DNA of 64,000 nucleotides from Patiria pectinifera (taxonomy: Eukaryota; Echinodermata; Asteroidea; Valvatida; Asterinidae): the NCBI GenBank assembly GCA_029964075.1, contig CM057129.1:27891430-27955429 (forward strand), written 5' to 3'. Made by a program: the position numbers and the translations under genes. The notes below the pieces were generated by a model. That model had not been told where the DNA came from. It saw only the letters and a list, made by a program, of their open reading frames with translations, and ran no database searches. Shown here piece after piece: positions 23,329-34,800 of this stretch (the stretch's first letter is position 1; every line of letters begins with the position of its first letter).

Positions 23329-26229
23329 CGCTGTGGCTTTGGGCTTTGGTGGTGCCCATATTGCAACCGGTAAATGCCCAATCGATGGAATCCGGAATAA
23401 AAACACTCCTCTGTGGATGTGGTATAAACACAATGATTTGTTTTTATCCAATAAATGGTAAAAAGTGTTTTGCATCTGATGATTGATGGGTGGGGTTATA
23501 TATGGCATATGGCGGGGTTATGGGGGGCCTGACCAGGCATCCAGGGGGCACAGGAATGCAATCACATCATCATCATCATCATAGTATATCCATCTAATAG
23601 CCAGTCTTGGTATAGATATGTGGGGGCCTCTGGTCACTTAAGCACACTTAAGCGAGCACATGATGGACAGTACACAGAGGAACTTTCCTTGCAAATATTT
23701 TTCCACCACCACCCCTAACATCCGCCAGTTATAGTGCTCCAAGGTTTCAAGAGACTATATAAATGACAAGGATTAAAATGTTCGCAATTTTTAGGATACA
23801 GACAGCCTGCTCCTCAAATTTATGGGGCAAATGAAACCATTCAATCCCTTGTTTTTCTATTTTGTTAGGCTTATTTGATACTTGCCGTAGCGATCTCACT
23901 GTGTCAAGAGGCTATGATGTGGGAAGTTATTTTTTTTGTAATTCAAGTATAATTTTCATTTGTTGTCATTATTGCCACATATCTCATGTTCATGTATTTC
24001 ATTTATTGTCAAGCATATTGTGTATGTCGTGGCTTTGAGTCTCCGGTGTTGCCCACTACGGTTTGGTGTTGCCGTTATTAATATAACCATAACAACTGAT
24101 AAATCGACCGGTTTTCCCTATCATTGGTAATGTGGCTATAAAACACAATGATTTGTGCGTCGCCAGAATTTTTTTGCAGAGGGGCAAATCATATTTTCTC
24201 CCCGAAATACCTGGATTTTTCCAGCATATTCACGATTTATCATTTTTCGAGGGTGGGCATTTTTCAAACAATATTACTTCGCGCCCCTTTTTCTGTCTAA
24301 TTCTTCCCCCAGCTTTTTTTTTTTTTTTTTTTGGGATTTTCGGGGGTAAGCACCCCCGTTGCCCCCCCCCCTTTTGACGCCCAAATATCCCAGCCACCCC
24401 CCCCTCCCCCCCCCCAAAAAAAATGCCCAATCGATGGAATCCGGAATAAAAACACTCCTCTGTGGATGTGGTATAAACACAATGATTTGTTTTTATCCAA
24501 TAAATGCTAAACAGTGTTTTGCATCTGATGATTGATGGGTGGGGTTATATATGGCATATGGCGGGGTTATGGGGGGCCTGACCAGGCATCCAGGGGGCAC
24601 AGGAATGCAATCACATCATCATCATCATCATAGTATATCCATCTAATAGCCAGTCTTGGTATAGATATGTGGGGGCCTCTGGTCACTTAAGCACACTTAA
24701 GCGAGCACATGATGGACAGTACACAGAGGAACTTTCCTTGCAAATGTTTTTCCACCACCACCCCTAACATCCGCCAGTTATAGTGCTCCAAGGTTTCAAG
24801 AGACTATATAAATGACAAGGATTAAAATGTTCGCAATTTTTAGGATACAGACAGCCTGCTCCTCAAATTTATGGGGCAAATGAAACCATTCAATCCCTTG
24901 TTTTTCTATTTTGTTAGGCACATTTGATACTTGCCGTAGCGCTCTCAAGTGTCAAGAGGCTATGATGTGGGAAGTTATTTTTTTTGTAATTCAAGTATAA
25001 TTTTCATTTGTTGTCATTATTGCCACATATCTCATGTTCATGTATTTCATTTATTGTCAAGCATATTGTGTATGTCGTGGCTTTGAGTCTCCGGTGTTGC
25101 CCACTACGGTTTGGTGTTGCCGTTATTAATATAACCATAACAACTGATAAATCGACCGGTTTTCCCTATCATTGGTAATGTGGCTATAAAACACAATGAT
25201 TTGTGCGTCGCCAGAATTTTTTTGCAGAGGGGCAAATCATATTTTCTCCCCGAAATACCTGGATTTTTCCAGCATATTCACGATTTATCATTTTTCGAGG
25301 GTGGGCATTTTTCAAACAATATTACTTCGCGCCCCTTTTTCTGTCTAATTCTTCCCCCAGCTTTTTTTTTTTTTTTTTTGGGGGATTTTCGGGGGTAAGC
25401 ACCCCGTTGCCCCCTTGTGACGCCCAAATATCCCAGCCACCCCCCCTCCCCCCCCCAAAAAAAAAACCCCACCACTTTCTTCAACTTAAATGTGCTGTGA
25501 TTTCTGGGCGACGGAGGCTGCCGGCGTCATGGGCAGACTAAGCTTTGTTTAGGTTGTCGGTACATAGGTAACTGTTGCGGTTGTACTCCTATTGGAACAT
25601 TTTAGTGTGTTTTATTATTCAATATTTTCCTTGGATATCTCCGATGTTTAAGTACCCAAAATGATTTTAAAAAGACTGTGCACACCGGTCAATCATTTAT
25701 TATTCATTAGTTAAAGAATAATGTAACCAATTGGGTTAAATAGCGAATGTCTGTTCACCCAATTTGTGAGTCCCCATGTGAAAATGATTGACCTCGATCG
25801 TGCCCCAATTCCACGACTGCAAAAAAAATGGTGTTGGTAAGTGGAGACCTGGAGCACGTGTTGTTGCGAGGGCTAAAGGGACAAGGTGATTGATTGCCAA
25901 AGAAGACATGGCTGACACAAACATAGAGCTAGCTCTATTTCCCACAGTGGTCTTAGAAATAGATTGAGTTCCATGCTGCATTACAAAAATGTACACATCG
26001 AATCATTGCTATTTGAAAAAAATGATAATATTTTTCTAATAATATTTTAACTCTTATAAAAAAACCACCATGGTTCGAAAATTACATCGGTTACGTGGAA
26101 GTAACATTTATAAGATTTTCGCAAAAGGTATTAAAAAAACAGAAGAGCAAAATAAAGGCTCTGCGCATTTGCAATTAAATTGCTCCAGAGTAAGGAACAT
26201 AGATAGGTATAATACGTGCAAATGATTAG

Positions 26230-26690
26230 ACGCAACACACAGATGCGACGGTCGCGAAAGTCTATCACCGATTCGGGGATCACATTAAATGCCTCTTTGG
26301 CGTTCCTGTTTCGCCAAAAGCGACATTTAATCGGCGATTGCGAAAGTCCATCACCGATCGTGCATATGCATCACCAGTAAAAGTCCATCACCGATTGCGA
26401 AAGTCCATCACCGATCGTGCATATGCATCACCAGTAAAAGTCCATCACCGATTGCGAAAGTCCATCACCGATCGTGAATATGCATCACCAGTAAAAGTCG
26501 ATCACCGATCGCGAAAGTCCATCACCGATCGTGAATATGCATCACCAGTAAAAGTCGATCACCGATTGCGAAAGTCCATCACCGATCGTGAATATGCATC
26601 ACCAGTAAAAGTCCATCACCGATCGCGAAAGTCCATCACCGATCGTGAATATGCATCACCGATTGCAAAAGTGTATCACTGATTCGATGA
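26230..26690 (+). repeat. Right-end 57-bp array
   Basis: This is a near-identical but shorter copy of the 22085-22665 array, leading into the right terminus of the composite transposon. It lacks roughly two units at its left compared with the internal array. Confidence 0.85.
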
Positions 26691-26726
26691 TCACATTAAA
26701 TGCCTCTTTGGCGTTCCATAGCAAAC

Positions 26727-27235
26727 AGCCATACAGTAAGTCGAGACAGAGCCTTAACGCAACCGTGTAGGCTCAATATGATAATTAGTACGCGCTATGG
26801 TAAATAGTCTTCGCTCATTGGATAATGGCTGCCAAAAAAATGAATATTTATTAAATTGCATAACACGACCAAAGGTTTATAAACCAGACGGCCCTGAGGT
26901 AACAATAATTATTGTAAAACACCCCCTTGAGATCTTAAATAATAGTACAATAATATTTATATAGTTATACATAGTTTGGGTCGAAAATGAAATGAAAGGG
27001 ATCAAAAATGAGACTTTTCACAAAACGGCGAACGGCCTACAATTAACCGCACGACGGCAAAAGCGGTAAGACACGCTGCGCTTTCTCGGTCAACGGCAAA
27101 AAAGCGCTCCCTTTTGGGGGGTATTTCTACTAGGCTGTCTATAGGGGATATGGGGAAAAAATTATCTTTCCTTCAGCTAACTTAAGACTGATTTTAACGT
27201 GCATGAACGACTTATATGTCGTATCATGGAGGAAG
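26727..27235. other. Spacer without recognised features
   Basis: AT-rich sequence follows the transposon target duplication, including a small GC-rich patch near 27000-27120. No gene, RNA or repeat family was recognised. Confidence 0.4.
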
Positions 27236-27740
27236 AAGAACAGTACGACTAATATATTGTACAACATAATATGTTGACAGAGTACGACTAATATACCGAC
27301 AGGGTACGACATAATTTGTCGACAGGGTTTGACATATCAAACATATGACATAATGTCGACAGGTGACGGTACGACATATATGGCGTGCGTACGATCTTAT
27401 ATGTCGAGTCGACAGGGTACGATATATGTCGCATACGACTCTGTCGTATATAAGTACGACTTAATATCTCGTGTGTACAACATATGAATTCTTATTCGTA
27501 CGTTCGACTTGTTTGTCGATTATGTCGTACATACGACATATCTTGTGAGTACGACTTGTATCTCGTACGTGCGACATGCATTGTAACTCGTATGTATGAC
27601 TTGTATTTCATACGACATATAGGTACGATTTATATGTTATACCTGCGACTTACATGTCGTACGTATGTCGTAGGTATGACATACAATTCGTACGTAGGCT
27701 TTAAAATACATGTGTCATATGTATGAGATAAATGTTGCAC
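27236..27740. repeat. Degenerate array of TACGACATAT-like words
   Basis: Words such as TACGACATAT, GTCGTACGTATG and GTCGACAGGGTACGAC recur many times in both orientations over about 500 bp. It is a diverged minisatellite upstream of gene B. The open frame at 27484-27726 is a product of the repeat. Confidence 0.7.
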
Positions 27741-28897
27741 ATGGTACGAACTCAGGGGGAGACTGTATTCACCAATTAGTCCCTATCGTATATTTCCATC
27801 CCAAAGTCAATAGCTCGTTTCTTGCAGTTAATTCATACGGTTGCGACATGACTATACGAGTTAATCTGCATTCGATAAAATGTGTATGATTTGACCTGGG
27901 TCCGAGTTGACCTGTTCCCTACATTCGCTGTCAGAATGTCACGGGAAGGCACGGGTCAGCGGCGTTGCACCGACAATAAACGTCGGCGGTACGTCTCGAA
28001 CTGTTCAATTCGCAATACATTGGAAATAGTATCATCATTTTGAAAAGTGTTCAGTCATATAGCGGCGTATTTCATTTGTTTGGAATAAAACTGGAGAAAT
28101 GGTTTAAAATCGGATTGAAATACCTGGACATTTATTTTTGAGTGTGGTGTTTACGGTAATTTGCGGGCTTCATGAATATGTATGTAGCAGGTCAAATTTT
28201 ACGGGCTTTGATTGGATATCGTGTAATATATGCGCATCAGAAATTCCCGGCAGAGTTTGGCCGAAAATATAGAAACACATAAGGAATTTGCCACGGTTGC
28301 GTCAAGGCGATCCTCCGCCTCGACTTTCTGTACGGCTGTTTGCGGGTGGGGTGTACGTACATGCACACTAATTGTAAATAAATGTAATTACTCTATCATT
28401 GTTTTAATGTGTACAGCAACTAAGAACACATTATGGATTACGGGCGCTATATAAATGTTATTACTACTATTACTGTAATAGGGCGACAGATTTTGCAAAC
28501 TCCGTCCACAATAGGGCGATACACCTTATTAGGGCGACATTTTCACTGTCGCCCTTTTATGAAAACGACCCTTAGGACAAGGAATTTTGCTGTCGAAAAC
28601 TATCTAGATCGATTCCTCATGGTCCAATTAGTATAAATACTAAATTTCGTGGAAAAAACATAAGGTAAACTTGGGTTAGGTGACAGTTTAGGTTTGTGCA
28701 CAATTCTATGGGAAAGTCACCCTATTGGGGCGAAAAGAGTAATTATTATTATTATTCTTTTTCTTCTTCTTATTATTATTACAGTGTATTATTAATTCGG
28801 GATTTTAATGAAGTGACTTCTACATTGAGCCAACGAGACCGCCGCTAAGTGTAATCTGTAAAGGAAACAAACTGACTGAACGAACGGTTTCACCAAA
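27741..28897. other. Upstream region of gene B
   Basis: This holds the presumed promoter and 5'UTR of gene B. An ATT/CTT-rich tract at 28741-28790 and a small inverted motif around AGGGCGAC / GTCGCCCTTTT (about 28522-28558) are visible. No TATA box can be assigned with confidence. The start codon context at 28898 is ACCAAAATGC. Confidence 0.4.
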
Positions 28898-31800
28898 ATG
28901 CCGAGCACCAAGGAAGTGGCGGAGCTGATCAAGAAGGATCCCACGGCCGTGGATGCTTACATGCCGCTGGTTCTTCAAGCGATACGAGACGACAAGGACC
29001 ACGCCAATTGGTGTGATGATCTGAAATTGGCTATTTCTAGACAAGTTTTCGAGGAGGTCAAATCCCAGTAAGTAGTTTGATCAATAATTTCAAGGCTAGC
29101 ATTGAATTGTGGGGAAGTGTGGCCTAGTGGATAGGGTATTGGACCCATGATGAGGAGGTCATGGGTTCGAATCCAGTTACTGGCCTGTTGTGTCCTTGGG
29201 CAAGACACTTTGCCCCCACTTGCCCCACTCCACCCAGGACAACAAAAAAGATACAACAAATAAATAAATAAAAACCGGCATTAGCTGTAACCTGCAATGG
29301 ATTGGCATCACATCTAGGGGGAATAGAAATATTCTCTGTCATTTCATGCCTAGGAAACCGGAGATAAACGCCAGCCTGATGGGCCACATTGGCTCATGAC
29401 AGACTTTACTTGCATTGAACTATATAATGACTGGGCGATATGTTGTGACACATACCAGTAAAGAGGGCGACAACTAACAAAATGGATCCGCTCGCTCATC
29501 TCGAAAAGTTCATCTGATCAATTTCTGTAAACTACAAACCTTGATATCATCTCATGACGGGCAGCTGTTTTTCCCTTTTACATCCTGTCTTAGGAGTAAT
29601 AGACATGAGCAACACATGCTGGAGCTGTGCGAGGTGTGTCTGGAGAAACGATCGGCTACTAAGTGGTACTACCTCGCGGTAGACATGTTCGAAGAGAAAC
29701 GGATCATTAACTGGAAGGTACTTTTATTAACAAAACCATACAATAATGAGTTACTTGCCCGAGTTAGGGGTCACTTGCATTTACTCGATGACAAACCTAC
29801 CTAATTATTTAAGAAAAAAAATATTTTGCTACTACAAAAATCCTGAATATTCATTTTTTGTTTTAGAAGATAGGATATTGTAGCTCTATATAGATGAAAA
29901 TTGACCTCTATTATGACTTCTAGTGCAATCTACTGTACACTGTGAAATAAAAGAGTTCCAATGTAAAAAGGTAAATGACACCATATGGAAAAATAACCCA
30001 CATTTTTGCCTATTTAAGGAACAGCAATATAATAAACTTGAAGTAGATTATTATTGCAAAATAACATGTCAAAATTTTGGCTTAGGATATACTTTTTGAG
30101 AAAACTGTGAAAATGCATCTGTATTTTTCTCGACACAATTAAAGCAAGGCCTCCTTTCCAAAATGTTCATTAAAAAAGTCTTGACTTGCGCCCTCTTGTG
30201 GTGTGACCCCCGGTTGTCGCTATCGAAAACAATTCTCTAGTCTGGTTCCCAGACCTGACAATTATTCCCGACGCTCACGTCTTAAATTGTAGGTCAGGCA
30301 GCCTAGTCCGTGGCTAAAAATAAACATGACGACATTAATGGCCCTCTTCCAAAGCGCGGCTTCGTTTCCGATTTCGCTTTATCACTTGTAGCTTTTGATG
30401 TTCTGATCAAATCTTTAAATAAATCACTTGCTTCGTAATATCATACAGTTATGATAATACAGTTTAATGTTTTTGTAAGATAACATTGAGTAATGTTGAT
30501 CTGAAATCTTCAAAATTACGGAACCAAATAGCACTGTTAGCAGGCGGAGCCGAATGAAGACCGAGTTTTGGAAAATCTTGGTAATGGTAGTCAAATTCAA
30601 AATTGTACATGACGCAGCAAAAAGTTCGCCCGTACGATCCGAGTATATTTGATGCACAAAATCGTCGTTCAATTTCAAGTTTTCTAAATAAAAAAAATGA
30701 ATATTAATTATCAACTCATTTAAAATAAAATTAATAAGCAATTACCAGATAATTAAACCTATATTATATACTCGGAAATACTCGGGCGCTATCCGATTGT
30801 CGACGAAACGACTTCGGCAAACTTCGGAAATTTTCGGAAAAAGGAGGAATTCATCCCGTTTTAGTCACGTGACGTAAATTGTAATACTTTATTTTACCGA
30901 AGGCTACCGGACCTAAAATTCACCAGGAATAGTCGGAATAAAAAAAATCTTATGCATTTAGCTGAAAAAACCTTGAAAATTATGTTTAAATTATTATCTT
31001 TTGTGCTAAGATAACTATTGGTTAAAGTGGTAAGAATTTGCCTCAGATCACACCACGGAGCATCGAGAATCCATTTTTTTTCGGGGCCCTTAAGCGGATG
31101 ATTTGTCCTTGGGATGAAATAGCTTACCCTTAGAAGTAAGCTAGATCATCCCAAGGACAAATCGCCCATAGAAGAGAGAACAGGTGTTATCTACAAGATA
31201 GCTTGCACTGATTGTGACAGTTCCTACGTTGGAGAAACAGGGAGAACATTAACCCTAAAGGGGCCGGGTTATTTTGACCTTCTCTCAGCCGGGGGGGGGG
31301 GGCGGATTCCCCCCCCCCCCCCCCCCAAAATCTCGGCCATCGAGTGACAAAAAATTTCGGAAAATGTTGAGTGACAAAAAATCACGGAAAATGTTAAGGG
31401 GGGGGCGGATTCCGCCCCCGGCCCCTTTAGGGTTAAAGGAGAGATTGAAAGAACACAAACGAGCTCATGCAGACTGAACAATCCATCTCTTTCTTCAGCA
31501 GTTGCAGAACACGCCCTTAATACTGAACACAACATTGGATGGGACAATGCCCACATTATCGACTTTGAAACACATATCTGGCCAAGAAAGGTGAAAGAAC
31601 CATCTGGATCAAAAGGATTAATCCCTCACTGAATAGGGACTCTGGTTACTCATTATCACCGACATGTATCTACGCTCCAGTGATCTCGAGACAACAGACA
31701 GCAAGAAACTGAGTGCACAATCACTTGGCTTGAGAAAGTCCACAGAAGTGGATGAAAGCTTGCCAACTAATTTTTAGGTTGGCAGAAGCTTGAAGCCCGA

Positions 31801-34800
31801 GTCCATCATTTGCAGCTATCCAAAAAAAATAACTGGCGTAATTATTGTTGAAAAAACATACTGGTTGAAAGATAGTAAGGGGACTAAACTCCCTGTGAAA
31901 TTATCCTTTCTGGCAAGCTCTCATTTTGAAGAAATCAACGAAAGAAGGCATTTCCAACGGTTCTTCTTAAGAAGCACCGTAGGAAAATTTAAATTAGTTG
32001 TTCGTTTCGTTATTCGGCGCAGCGCGCACAAGCACTGGAACGACGCACAGGCGCGCGCGGTCGCTATAGTTCGTCGGATCAGTGCGCGACATCGCGTAAA
32101 GCTGCAATTCGAAACATGATTTAGCAACTTTTGATTTTAAATTGAGATCCTAGAATGTTGTTTTTCTCGGAATATGAAGCTGAAGCTGAGCTGAAACTTC
32201 ATCAAGTATCAAATTAACAGCAATATGGCTTCGCACCTCTTTTCCCTTTTTTGTGGGGGGGGGGTGCCCCCTTTCCCCCTCCCCCCCCCCCGCGACGCCC
32301 ATAATCTCATGAATAGATAAAATTATTGCACATTTGCCTCTATTTACAAACTTTTCATAAATGTACAGGGTCAGTAAAAAAAACCGGAACCTAAACCCCC
32401 CAAAATATATTTCATATTTAAAAATAATGAAGCACCAAAAATAATTATGAGTGGAAAGCCGATTTCATAAGCTACTTCTAGATGAAAAAATACTGAAATT
32501 GCTCAATCCGTTCAAGGAAAATCGTCATTTTAACGCAATGACCCGAAAACTTGTTTTGTCCAAAAATCACCAGTCGCGAGTCAATGATGGTAATTCCTCT
32601 TTTCTTGCAAATCACAGCATAAAAAAGGTGCATGGATGTAAACGAATGCCCGATTCTATTATTTGCTTACAATCAATTGGGATATTTGATATATTATATA
32701 TATTACATTTTGGCAGTTTTGTTTTCGAATGTTTGCCAATGTTTTTCATTACCTTTAAAGAGACACGCTATGATGACAATAATACATGTCAAGTGGTGCA
32801 GTGCTGGTGGTGACAGAATTATACAAGTGGCAAAATAATGATCTTTAATCCGTAAACTGGCTCGACAGCATTACAAATCTATTTACCCACAGTCAGTACA
32901 CACCTCATTACAACCATGAAATTACCATCTATTACAATAAGGAAAAATAGTCAAAGTTTTAATTAATTATAATTATCCAATGCATAGTGCATCATAACTC
33001 CTGTGTAGGTGATATTTGGCCTAACTAAACATTTTACATATCTGAAAGGGAACGAAATTGTATGACAGCTGATTTGTTCTTTTATGTGGTCAGAATATAG
33101 TCTTAAAAAAAAAGTATTTTAGGGTGGCAGTGTTTTCTTATTTAAAAGGCCACGTAAAAAAAAACATCATATGAAAAGTATGGTGCAATCATTGAACCTA
33201 TGTATAATGACTCCTCTACAGTATAGTTGAATTAAAGAAATCATACTTGAAGTAATACAATTCCTAAACCGTCTTTATATTGTTTGAAGGATATTTTTAC
33301 GCAGACACGACGCTCCTGTTATAGTAACCAAGGTGCTTACGTGCCTTCAATGAAAAGTTACGTACAGTAGCCTTTTGATATCAGCAACTTATCATGTGTC
33401 CTCTACAGCCATCAGTTTGCCAGTGCGCGCTATACTTTCATTTATAACAATATTTCTTATGATTCAGCAACATGTCGCCTTGGCTGAAAAGTTGATCAAA
33501 ACATTCGAGGTGCCAGTGGCGCTAGTGAGATCCAAGGATGAAGTTTCTGGGCTCAGCAAGGGCTGCCGACCGAGAGAAACGGGGATGGGCGTGGCAGTGA
33601 CGAGATGCATCCATGCCATGATGGCAGGATTAGAGTAAGTGAAGAGTAACAAATTAAGTTAAACGCCAACCAAAATTTAAAATGTAAAACAGCTGTTGGT
33701 GTGGTAGGCCTAATCCGTACTGTTTGTACGGCAATCGATTTTGATTTTATACTTTTTGTGCTCTTTATCAAATTAAACATACTTTCTCCTAACGACATTT
33801 CGACCATTAAATGTCATATTTTGACGTCTGTCACCATCTGACAGCTTTATCTAATACACAAACAGATTCGCCTTGCAGTTAGACTGGTTCCCGATCCCTA
33901 CATTGACGATTGCAGTAGGGGCGGGACTCAGTATACCCTGCGACAATGGAGTTATCGTTGGGTAGAAAGTGATTCGAGATTTGTGGAATGGTTCCACATC
34001 TTATAGTTGATGTGGGTCCATTTTTGTGGTCGATATCTCAAACAACAATCGAAAATGTTTGCAATGCTAAAAACGACCAATAAAAAAATAATAAATCCGA
34101 TTTCTCTAATTTATATGAGGGTATAACAAAATAACAGCGGGAGAACATATGAAATCAATTGATTGAATTGATGGTGATTTTGTTTTTCGTTGCAAAAAAA
34201 ATAAAATTATATCGATAGTAGGCTATAGGGCAATCTATAAGGAATTTTCCACCAGCGCAGTTTCGATATGTGTAGATTAAAGGGGTTGCTTCGCAAACGG
34301 TTAATTGTTTTTTTCATTCTCGAATTGGTTTCTTTACAGCCGAGACAAAATCTTGAAGAAAGTGAGCAAGTGTATGGTAGAGGTTCTGGTGAAACTCTGC
34401 AAGATGCCGAATGAACTTCAGATTATTGCAGGGCACGCCTTCTGTACAAGTTCCAGGCACCCACTCAGCTGGGACGTAAGAGCAGATTTCTTGGGTTTTT
34501 TTCAATTGGCAAACCATATTGCCTACTTCTTTTATTACATCACTTTCTTTAATAATAATAATAATAATAATACGTGTATTATAATAATACATTGCATTGA
34601 GCAGCCACTGCCAGAAACACCGGGGCAAATGGTTCTTTAACATGCTTTACACAACACACGGGACCTACAGCTTTACGGCCCATCCGAAGGAGAAGCAATA
34701 ATGGTAAAGTGCCTTGCTCAAGTCTAGCACAAGTACCATGTTCCCACAGTCAGGATTCGAACCCATGTACTTAAGCCACCCGTGACGTCACTCCTGTCGC

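Larger units (their letters stand above)
20231..26230. repeat. Three copies of the transposon internal unit
   Basis: The unit that begins GCTGTGGCTTTGGGC is present at 20231-21330 and 23330-24413, and without its start at 24422-25480. The next block (about 21330-22080: TTCTTCAACTTAAATGTGC onward) occurs after copies 1 and 3 only (again at about 25480-26230). Copies are nearly identical, differing mainly in homopolymer length and single bases. The junction between copies 2 and 3 (24413-24424) lies in a short AAA/ATGCCC overlap, which suggests a recombination joint. Confidence 0.85.
19591..26720. mobile_element. 7.1-kb composite DNA transposon with 6-bp target duplication
   Basis: The left end TATGGAACGCCAAAGAGGC (from 19591) and the inverted right end (to 26720) continue as matching termini for about 45 bp. 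GCAAAC flanks both sides (19585-19590 and 26721-26726), a clear 6-bp target site duplication. The interior is built from 57-bp arrays near the ends, a 0.6-kb block repeated in inverted orientation (19591-20237 versus about 22682-23328), and a unit of about 1 kb present three times. Further copies of the terminal sequence occur at 22650-22681 and 23300-23328, so 19591-22681 alone looks like one full element and the rest a rearranged second copy. No transposase frame was recognised, so it is non-autonomous. A 6-bp duplication fits several superfamilies and does not assign one. Confidence 0.85.

Noticed and set aside
19591-26720. Arrays considered as a CRISPR-like repeat-spacer system
   Set aside because: Units are contiguous without unique spacers, lie in a eukaryotic transposon and are present in both orientations.
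29109-29185. Possible tRNA gene
   Set aside because: A and B boxes are good, but the acceptor and anticodon stems do not close and a SINE body follows.
31790-32119. Open frame of 109 codons after the Penelope-like remnant
   Set aside because: It begins in retroelement 3' sequence and runs into unrelated AT-rich DNA; no endonuclease or reverse transcriptase motif continues into it.
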